A stretch of DNA of 64,000 nucleotides from Marinobacterium lutimaris. Lineage in GTDB: Bacteria > Pseudomonadota > Gammaproteobacteria > Pseudomonadales > Balneatricaceae. This document shows positions 35,448 through 42,320 of this stretch, piece after piece. Where the stretch lies: assembly GCF_900108065.1 (NCBI RefSeq), contig NZ_FNVQ01000003.1:1-64000 (forward strand), read 5' to 3'. The notes beneath the pieces are model-generated. The model saw only the letters and a program-made list of their open reading frames with translations. It was not told where the DNA came from and ran no database searches. Numbering within the stretch: the stretch's first letter is position 1; each line of letters starts with the position of its first letter. Both the position numbers and the translations under genes were made by a program.

Positions 35448-36266
35448 TTACCCGCCAATAAAGCTGGTTACGATATTGAGAAACTTCTGTTTCTGTTCCG
35501 TCTGCACCCAGTGACCGCACTGTGCAAACACGAAAAGGTCGGCATTGGGAATGTTCTCTGCCAGGGCAAGGCCACACTGCAGCGGCACCACGCCATCCTG
35601 ACGACCGTGCAGAACCAGGGTCTGGGCCTTAATGTTGCGAACTGCCTTTTCCGGGAACGCCTTGACCATGGTTTCGCCATCTTCAGACGGCTGAGGAATC
35701 AGCTTGCGCAGCGCTTCCTGGGCACCGGCACGGGCGCTGGCCTCGTAGCGGGACTGCACCAGTTCATCGGTGATCAGGCTCTTGTCGTAGGGGAAGAGCT
35801 CCATCAGCGCACGCATGTTCTCGACGGACGGCTCATACAGCCAGGCGCCAGCCAGGCCCTTGGTCTGTACGAAAGTACCTGCCGGAGTACCCAGCAGCAC
35901 CAGCTTGTCGAGGCGTTCAGGGTTGAACAGCGCAAGGCCGAGGCCCACAGCACCACCGAAGGAGTTACCCACCAGGGAGGCACGATCGATACCCAGCGCA
36001 TCCATGAACTCAACCAGGTGGTTCACCCAGAACTTGATGTCGTACTCGGTACCGTCTTTGAACTCGGTAAAACCGAAGCCGGCGATGTCCGGAACGATGA
36101 CGTGAAAGTTCTCGGCCAACTGGTCCATGACACCACTCCAGTTGGTCCAGCCTGAAACGCCGGGGCCTGAACCATGCAGCAACAGCAGGGGCGCACCCTG
36201 GCCACATTCGAAGTAGGCAGTCTCATGACCCGCTGCCTGAACGTACTTGCGATCCGCTTCGACCAT
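35448..36266 (-). CDS. Meta-cleavage product C-C hydrolase (alpha/beta fold)
   Basis: The 272-residue protein has the MhpC/DmpD/BphD layout: oxyanion HGSGPGVSGW, nucleophile elbow VGNSFGGA with Ser102, Asp224 in GRQDGVVP, and His252 in CGHWVQTEQ. It hydrolyses the 2-hydroxy-6-oxo-dienoate made by the extradiol dioxygenase, releasing 2-hydroxypentadienoate and a side-chain acid. The ATG at 36266 has GGAGG seven bases upstream; the preceding in-frame ATG at 36287 falls inside the operator palindrome. It is the first gene of the catabolic operon. Confidence 0.93.
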   Translation of the reverse strand: MVEADRKYVQAAGHETAYFECGQGAPLLLLHGSGPGVSGWTNWSGVMDQLAENFHVIVPDIAGFGFTEFKDGTEYDIKFWVNHLVEFMDALGIDRASLVGNSFGGAVGLGLALFNPERLDKLVLLGTPAGTFVQTKGLAGAWLYEPSVENMRALMELFPYDKSLITDELVQSRYEASARAGAQEALRKLIPQPSEDGETMVKAFPEKAVRNIKAQTLVLHGRQDGVVPLQCGLALAENIPNADLFVFAQCGHWVQTEQKQKFLNIVTSFIGG

Positions 36267-36284
36267 CTCTTCCTCCACACTCAA

Positions 36285-36300
36285 CATACACAACTGTATG
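36285..36300. promoter_or_regulatory. Operator candidate, ATACA-N4-TGTAT family, site 3
   Basis: CATACACAACTGTATG has 6-bp perfect arms around CAAC, 19-34 bases upstream of the first gene of the catabolic operon. A repressor bound here would block the transcription or translation start. It is the same palindrome and spacing as at 12667 and 24464. Confidence 0.6.
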
Positions 36301-36406
36301 GCGAATATAATCACCCTATTGATGTGCGTCAATGCCTAGAGGTTTTCGAAAAAACGGTCAGACGGGCGCTTTAAAAACAACGGAAAACCACAAATAAATC
36401 TTTATA

Positions 36407-36422
36407 TATCAAATACTTGATA
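36407..36422. promoter_or_regulatory. Palindrome TATCAA-N4-TTGATA in the divergent promoter region
   Basis: Two 6-bp perfect arms surround ATAC in the middle of the AT-rich gap between the catabolic operon and the divergent hydrolase gene at 36561. It may be a site for a second regulator such as the AraC, MarR or TetR proteins nearby. No partner can be assigned. Confidence 0.35.
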
Positions 36423-36527
36423 AAAAACAAAAGAACTCATCAGGCTGTATTTTTCTCACCTAATAGATGAATTTTTTTATTTATTTTTTTATCCTGGCCA
36501 GACATCCACTGCAAAAGTCCGACAAAA

Positions 36528-36543
36528 AATACACAGATGTAGC
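36528..36543. promoter_or_regulatory. Operator candidate, ATACA-N4-TGTAT family, site 5 (one mismatch)
   Basis: AATACACAGATGTAGC keeps ATACA and the 4-base spacer, with TGTAG in place of TGTAT, 18-33 bases before the TTG start at 36561. With the perfect site at 36285 it would place both divergent units under one regulator. Confidence 0.4.
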
Positions 36544-36560
36544 GGGTTAAGGAGATTGTT

Positions 36561-37292
36561 TTGAGAACATCTATCAGTCGCACCGTCCATACAGGACTGC
36601 ATTCTCATGAATTTTTCGCAACCGATGGAAAGACGAGAACTCTCGCCCTGATCTTTCCCACCTGGGCGGGTATCAGCGCATTTGAAAGGGCAGTCGCGAA
36701 GCGTCTTAACGGCATGGGGCTGGATGCGGTCATTGTCGACTACCACGGCAGTCGCACAGATCTCACCTCCATGGAGGGACGCCAAGAGGCGATGCAAAAC
36801 CTGGTGGCGGACTTCGAAGCGTTGCGCCAGCATCTGCAGACACTGAAGTCAGAGATCGAGCGGGAGCTTGGCGCCTACGAGAACAAACTTAGCCTGGGCT
36901 ATTGCCTCGGCGGGCTCTGCACCCTGCAACTCGGGCTTATCGATAGCGAGCTGCGCGCCTCGATCAGCTTCCACGGCCTGCTCTCTTTCCCGAAAGACCT
37001 GCCCGCCCTGACGAGCGGATGCCGCTTTTTGATCCTGAACGGCAGCGCCGACCCAATGGTGACGCGCCAGGAGATCGCAGAGACCCTGGACTACTTCGAT
37101 CAAAACCAGCTCGACATGTCGTTTATCAGCTTCAGCGGAACCGCACATTCGTTCGCAATACCTGGCTCGAACAACCCTGCGGCCGGAGTCTCATACAGCC
37201 CTCTCGCGGACCGGCGTTCCTGGCGACTGGCAACCGATCTGATTGCAGAGGTCAGCGAAGCCAACAAGGCCAGTGAAGGAAAAGACGCTTAA
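36561..37292 (+). CDS. Dienelactone-hydrolase-family protein
   Basis: The 243-residue alpha/beta hydrolase has the Cys-His-Asp triad of dienelactone hydrolases: Cys115 in GYCLGG, Asp164 in NGSADPM and His196 in GTAHSFAIPG. The start is TTG at 36561, supported by AAGGAG six bases upstream. It is divergent from the catabolic operon and shares its regulatory gap. Hydrolysis of a lactone or ester intermediate is possible; classical dienelactone would belong to a chlorocatechol ortho pathway that is not present here. Confidence 0.88.
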   Translation: MRTSISRTVHTGLHSHEFFATDGKTRTLALIFPTWAGISAFERAVAKRLNGMGLDAVIVDYHGSRTDLTSMEGRQEAMQNLVADFEALRQHLQTLKSEIERELGAYENKLSLGYCLGGLCTLQLGLIDSELRASISFHGLLSFPKDLPALTSGCRFLILNGSADPMVTRQEIAETLDYFDQNQLDMSFISFSGTAHSFAIPGSNNPAAGVSYSPLADRRSWRLATDLIAEVSEANKASEGKDA

Positions 37293-37454
37293 GAGGAACC
37301 TTCAAGCAGACAGGAGGCGCCACAAATGATCAAGGCCCCAAATACGGCGTACGCTGAGGCCCCGCTTAAACATAAAGTAGGGCCAGGTACGCCTGAAAAG
37401 CTGATTTTTTCGCAGGGGTGAAGCACTGCCAGGCAGGGCCAAAACGACAGGGAG

Positions 37455-38336
37455 TTAACTGAAAAACGCCCGCAGTGCCCGGGCCGTCTCTTCCGGCGCC
37501 TCTTCGGGCACAAAGTGACCTGCAGGTAACGCCTCGCCACACAAGTCTTTTGCCCAACGCGCCCAGATCTCCAGCGGCGATGCCTTGCCGACCGCTCCTG
37601 CAGCGCCCCAGAGCGCCAGCACCGGCATTTCGAGCTGCCCTTTAGCGAGACTTTCCTGGTCGTGTAAACGGTCAAACAACCAGGCTGCACGGTAGTCGTC
37701 GCAGCCCGCTCGAACCACAGCAGGATTCCGGTTACTCAGCAGGTAATCTTCCAGCGCTTCCTCATCGAACTTGAAGCCAGGTTTAACCCAGCGCTGCATC
37801 AGGGCGAGCGCAAAACGGTCAGCACGTCCCTCGAGCAGCATCTCCGGCAATGGATAGGGCTGCGCCAGAAAACTCCAGTGAAACATCCCCATAAACGCCT
37901 CGCCGCTGGCTGCAAACAGATCCAGCGTGGGTATGATATCGATAACGGCAAGCCGCTTGACCGCCTCCGGATAATCAAACGCCAGCCGGTAAGCCACCCT
38001 GGCGCCGCGGTCATGCCCGGCAACATGAAAGGAATCAAAGCCAAGATGCCGCATGGTCGCAAGCTGATCCCGCGCCATCTGCCGTTTGCAGTAAAGCTCC
38101 GGTCTGGTCTCATCCAGGGGCTTCTCGGAACGGCCATAACCGCGCAGATCGGGGATCACCAGTGTAAAAGAGCGGGCCAGAACAGGCGCCACTTTCTTCC
38201 AGATCATCCGCGTCTGCGGATAGCCGTGCAGCAGCAGTAGCGGCGGCCCCTCTCCGCCCACCAGAGCATCTACGGTTATCCCATCACCAGGTACCTGCAC
38301 CCGCTCGAAGCCTGCAATCACGCCATCCATTTCCAT
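37455..38336 (-). CDS. Haloacetate (fluoroacetate) dehalogenase-like alpha/beta hydrolase
   Basis: The 293-residue protein has the full active-site set of fluoroacetate dehalogenase: nucleophile Asp109, carboxylate-binding Arg110 and Arg113 in GHDRGAR, Asp133 in VIDIIPT, halide-pocket His153, Trp154 and Tyr215 (FHWSFLAQP and DYRAA), and base His274 in AGHFVPEEAPE. The Rhodopseudomonas enzyme has the equivalents Asp110, Arg111, Arg114, Asp134, His155, Trp156, Tyr219 and His280 (from memory). Epoxide hydrolase remains an alternative in this superfamily. AGGAGG lies just before the ATG. It is transcribed alone. Confidence 0.85.
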   Translation of the reverse strand: MEMDGVIAGFERVQVPGDGITVDALVGGEGPPLLLLHGYPQTRMIWKKVAPVLARSFTLVIPDLRGYGRSEKPLDETRPELYCKRQMARDQLATMRHLGFDSFHVAGHDRGARVAYRLAFDYPEAVKRLAVIDIIPTLDLFAASGEAFMGMFHWSFLAQPYPLPEMLLEGRADRFALALMQRWVKPGFKFDEEALEDYLLSNRNPAVVRAGCDDYRAAWLFDRLHDQESLAKGQLEMPVLALWGAAGAVGKASPLEIWARWAKDLCGEALPAGHFVPEEAPEETARALRAFFS

Positions 38337-38520
38337 ACGCCCTCCTGAGTATTTTTTCTTACAGGCTAGAGAAATCAGGCCGGCGATCTATACGCTGAGT
38401 GAAAGGTTCAGACAGTGAAAAATGGCACATTTCTGAAAACGCAGGATCACCACTGAGGAGGAATTGCACAGACCGGAAAATTCGGGACCAGGGGGTTGGT
38501 AAGCGGATCGCAAAGCCACC

Positions 38521-38757
38521 TTACTGCGAGGTGGCTTTCTCGATAGCGGCCGCTCTTTTTTCCGCTTCTTCGTTCATGTACTCGTTCATCTGCGCACCAA
38601 ACTCCTTGACCTGCTGAGGTGTCGTCGGCACTTGCGGAGCATCCGGGGATGAAAGCGCGTCGGCCGTTTCGGATGGCTGCACAACACCGGGACCGACCTG
38701 CTTGTAAACGAGCAGACCCACCAGCAATACGGCGATCAGTAGGATAACCAGTCTCAT
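38521..38757 (-). CDS. Small single-helix membrane protein of unknown function
   Basis: The 78-residue protein has one N-terminal membrane helix (MRLVILLIAVLLVGLLVYK). A Pro/Ser-rich linker and a charged, probably helical tail (EFGAQMNEYMNEEAEKRAA) follow. GGAG lies eight bases before the ATG. It follows the TPR gene by 13 bases on the same strand and is probably co-transcribed with it. I do not recognise the family. Confidence 0.7.
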   Translation of the reverse strand: MRLVILLIAVLLVGLLVYKQVGPGVVQPSETADALSSPDAPQVPTTPQQVKEFGAQMNEYMNEEAEKRAAAIEKATSQ

Positions 38758-38770
38758 CAGCTCTCTCCTG

Positions 38771-39988
38771 CTAAGGATTCATTACCCTGAAGTTCTCTTG
38801 AGCCTTTTCCTCACGTAGATCGATCAGCATCCGCTCGACCCTGCTTCCGCCCACACCGATACGTTGCGGCTCTGTGACTCCGCCCAACATCTGGGCCGCC
38901 TGCTGAAATTCGGCCCGAGCAAACTGACTGATCGCCCATACCAATTGCAGCGCAAGATCACGATTACTGCTCGCCTCTTTCTCACGAATAAGCGCCGCAC
39001 AGCCATCCAGTCCGGCAAGGTTTCCTGTCGCCGCGTAAATACCCGCCACATGCAAGGCAATAAACGGATGCGCCAGCATTCCTTCGAACCGCGCTGCCAG
39101 CTCCGCTACCGCTGGAGTCAGCGGCGAGGCTTCTCCCGTTTTCAGATAATCGCGCAGTAAAAAGCCGCCGCAGTCGGCCAGTGTCAGTACCGGGCCGCAG
39201 GTGGTGGTTTCCGGGGCGCTGTAACGCTGGTAGCGCTCCCAGGCTTCATCCCGCTTACCCACCTGCCATTCGGCCAATGCCAGATGCCACTGCAGGTGCC
39301 CATACAGGGCGCCACCCTCTGCGGTCGCTTTATGCCGATCAAGCCAGGTATGAATAAGAGTCTCGGCCTCATCCGGCACACCCAGATCATGCAGAATGTG
39401 AGAATAGCCGTGGATGGTGTAGAGGGAATGAGGCCGCCGTTTCAGCGCCCGCTCCTGAACCTCCCGCCCCTGCGCCGGATCTCCCGCTTCACTGATGGCA
39501 AAACCCAAACGCGCCAGGAACGCCCAGTCATCACCCAACGTCGTCTCGGAAGCTTGAAGAATATTTAGAACCCGGGTCAGTTTTTCCGGGCCACCATAGA
39601 AAATCAGGTAGCCGGATAGCTGGGAGATGATCAGCAGATCGCCGGGATTAGCAGCAACATAGGCCTCGGTTTGCGCAAGGTTTGCGTAAGGATCGGTCAG
39701 CAAACCGATCAGGGCTTCGATATGAGCCCGCTCCCAGGGCGCCGCCTGTTGGGCCAGGAACTGGGCCTTGGCGCGCAGGTCATCAGCCGCAGGATCGTTT
39801 CCGTCCTTTGCAAGCATGTAGCGGGCGGTCATAGCCAGTGCGAAACCCGGATCCTGCTCCAGCGCCCTATCGAGCAGCTCTTTAGCGCCGGACTCGGAGC
39901 CCAGAATCCGATCTACGGCATCCAGATAATCCTGCGCCGCCTGCTCCGACTCGGTAGTGATCGCCATACCGGTACGCGGATCGTTCAT
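38771..39988 (-). CDS. TTC38-like tetratricopeptide-repeat protein
   Basis: The 405-residue, mostly helical protein shows TPR-like pairs along its length (for example LLDRALEQDPGFALAM and VQERALKRRPHSLYTIHGYS). The HGYSHILHD and GHLQWHLALAEW stretches recall the TTC38 family. There is no signal peptide or membrane helix, so it is probably cytosolic and involved in protein interaction or an unknown enzymatic role. GAGG precedes the ATG. A small membrane protein gene follows. Confidence 0.8.
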   Translation of the reverse strand: MNDPRTGMAITTESEQAAQDYLDAVDRILGSESGAKELLDRALEQDPGFALAMTARYMLAKDGNDPAADDLRAKAQFLAQQAAPWERAHIEALIGLLTDPYANLAQTEAYVAANPGDLLIISQLSGYLIFYGGPEKLTRVLNILQASETTLGDDWAFLARLGFAISEAGDPAQGREVQERALKRRPHSLYTIHGYSHILHDLGVPDEAETLIHTWLDRHKATAEGGALYGHLQWHLALAEWQVGKRDEAWERYQRYSAPETTTCGPVLTLADCGGFLLRDYLKTGEASPLTPAVAELAARFEGMLAHPFIALHVAGIYAATGNLAGLDGCAALIREKEASSNRDLALQLVWAISQFARAEFQQAAQMLGGVTEPQRIGVGGSRVERMLIDLREEKAQENFRVMNP

Positions 39989-40297
39989 ACTTCGAACCTC
40001 TGCAGTTAAAGACCAACAGGATGTTAATTGGCTGTACTGGATAGCAGTGTAGTTCCCGTATAGCGGACCGACACCGAGCTGCCACGCCTTTTCAGTGGAT
40101 TGAGTCCTACCTGCGCAGCAATAAGAGCAACCACTTCAACGCCGCTCCCCATCCTATTTCGACAGGCCTTTTACCTTAACTTCAGGTCAGACGCCCGTTT
40201 TCCATAAAAAACATAGGAGTTTGAGTAAAAAGCAATTTTTGGCCTTTCTGCTGATCTTGTCTAAGTTTCATAGGACCCATCATGGAGGACACCCCGC
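39989..40297. other. Intergenic region before the broken amidohydrolase gene
   Basis: About 310 bases between divergent genes, with no supported reading frame. It ends in GGAGG ten bases before the ATG at 40298. An A/T-rich stretch around 40200-40270 probably carries the promoter; no palindrome stands out. Confidence 0.5.
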
Positions 40298-42097
40298 ATG
40301 GTCAGCAAAGCGTACGCCCCCCTTCTTCTCGGCACTGGTCTTTTCCTTTCCGGCATAGCAGCGGCACAAGACACCGCAGATACCATCTATATGGGTGGTT
40401 CCATCCTGACAATCAACGACGCTCAACCCACCGCTGAGGCCGTAGCCGTAAAAGATGGCCAGATTCTAGCAGTCGGTGACCTGGCCGATGTCACCTCGTT
40501 TCAGACCGACGCTACTCAACTGATCGACCTGGAAGGCCGTGCACTGCTGCCAGGTTTTGTCGACAGCCATGGTCATGTGGTGATGGGCGGCATTCAGGCC
40601 CTGTCAGCTAACCTGCTTGCGCCGCCGGATGGCAAAGTTACCGATATCGCCAGCCTGTAGCAGAGCCTGCGTAACTGGGCTGAAACCAATGCCGAGGCGG
40701 TCAAACAGATCGAAATGATCATCGGTTTCGGCTACGACAACGCCCAGCTCAAGGAGCTCAGGCACCCTACCCGCGAGGACTTGGACGCCGTATCCGCCGA
40801 ATACCCGATAATGATCGTGCACCAGTCAGGCCATCTGGGTGTGGCGAATTCGAAAGCGCTGGAGATGGCCGGCATCAACGCATCCACGGAGAATCCCGCC
40901 GGTGGTGTCATTCGCAGGGATAGTAACGGCGAGCCAAACGGCGTGCTGGAAGAGTACGCTTTTTTCACAACGCTGGTGCCGATGCTGTCTGAACTCGGCC
41001 CCGAGGGACTCCAGGCCTTTGCCGCGGCCGGTGCAAAGATGTGGGCACAGTTCGGCTATACCACCGCCCAGGATGGCCGCTCTTCCGGCAGCGTCGTTGA
41101 GGCGCTGAAAGCGGTAGACCAGGCCGGCAAGCTGCCGATCGACGTTATCGCCTTTCCCGACGTTCTCGAAGCCAAAGACTCCCTGGAAGCCAATGTTTCA
41201 AACGACTATACGGGCCATGTTCGGGTGGGCGGCTGCAAACTGACCATTGATGGCTCTCCCCAGGGGTTCACCGCCCTGCGTGACCGCCCCTATTACGACC
41301 CCGTGGGCGACTACCCGGAAGGTTATGCCGGCTACGCTGCGGTGACCATGGAGCAGGTACAGGATGCGGTGAACTGGTGCTATCAACATGATATGCAGGT
41401 GATCACCCATGCTAATGGCGAGGGCGCATCCGATATGCTGATCGATGCATTGAAGAGTGCGCAGCAGACCTATGGCGACCCGGGTAACCGCCCGGTGCTG
41501 ATTCACGGTCAGTTCCTGCGTGAGGACCAGGTGGACAGCTACAAGGAGCTGGGCGTGTTTATGTCGCTGTTCCCGATGCACACCTTCTACTGGGGCGACT
41601 GGCACCGGGACCACACCGTCGGCCCGGTTAACGCCGAGAACATCTCGCCGACCGGCTGGGTACGTGCACGCGATATGATGTTCGGCTCCCACCATGACGC
41701 CCCCGTAGCCTTCCCCGACAGCATGCGAATACTCGATGCCACCGTTACCCGCCGAACCCGTTCCGGCGATATCCTGGGGCCTACGCAACGCGTTGACGTG
41801 ATGACAGCACTCAAGGCGATGACCCTCTGGCCCGCCTGGCAGCAGTTTGAGGAAAACAGCAAGGGCAGCATCGAGAAAGGCAAGGTCGCCGACTTTGTCA
41901 TCCTGTCTGCAGACCCGACCGCCATCGACCCGGAAACCCTGGATCAACTCCAGGTACTCATGACCATCAAGGATGGCGAAGTTGTCTATCAGGCCAATGG
42001 CGAGATGGCCGCGAACGCACTGCGACGCCCCCCGTTGATTGCGGACCAGGAAAACGCACATCACCTGCTGGACGCCTGGCACCAGGGAGTCAACTGA
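40298..42097 (+). pseudogene. YtcJ-type amidohydrolase interrupted by an in-frame amber codon
   Basis: One continuous frame runs from the ATG at 40298 to the TGA at 42097, broken only by TAG at 40658-40660. The intact product would have 599 codons: signal peptide (about 1-24), the start of the amidohydrolase_3 fold with the metal motif DSHGHVV, then the barrel (IVHQSGHLGVANSKALE and VITHANGEGA with further His) and a late GSHHDAPV loop. A C-to-T change of CAG would create the stop. The downstream part keeps family sequence, so the mutation looks recent. Without readthrough only a 120-residue fragment is made. GGAGG precedes the start and a strong terminator follows. Confidence 0.85.
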
Positions 42098-42127
42098 GCT
42101 GGGCCGTTCATTAACCACCCCATAACG

Positions 42128-42154
42128 AAAAAGGCCGCATAACGCGGCCTTTTT
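42128..42154 (+). terminator. Terminator downstream of the amidohydrolase
   Basis: AAAAAGGCCGC pairs with GCGGCCTTTTT around a short loop, 31 bases past the stop. A closely similar hairpin lies at 45681-45702, on the other side of the helicase gene. Confidence 0.9.
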
Positions 42155-42194
42155 AGTGCACTCGATTTGCAGAGCGGATTAGCCCAAGTTCGTT

Positions 42195-42243
42195 ATCTGA
42201 TATCGCGTCAATCAGATCAATTGCTTATAGTTCATAACGTTAT
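42195..42243. promoter_or_regulatory. Two palindromes upstream of the helicase gene
   Basis: ATCTGAT (42195-42201) and ATCAGAT (42211-42217) are perfect arms around nine bases. ATAACGTTAT (42234-42243) is a perfect 10-bp palindrome. Both lie in the AT-rich stretch 78-126 bases before the ATG, where a promoter is expected, and may serve a repressor. Confidence 0.4.
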
Positions 42244-42320
42244 TGTTTACCGCAAAAGCCCCGCAGGCTACAAGCCCATCGCCTGTTTAATGGATAGAGG
42301 GAAACTCTAGCAGGAACGCT

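Noticed and set aside
40715-42097. A separate amidohydrolase gene starting at 40715
   Set aside because: It is in the same frame as the upstream fragment 40298-40660, lacks the N-terminal metal motif on its own, and no ribosome site precedes 40715. It is the downstream part of the interrupted gene.
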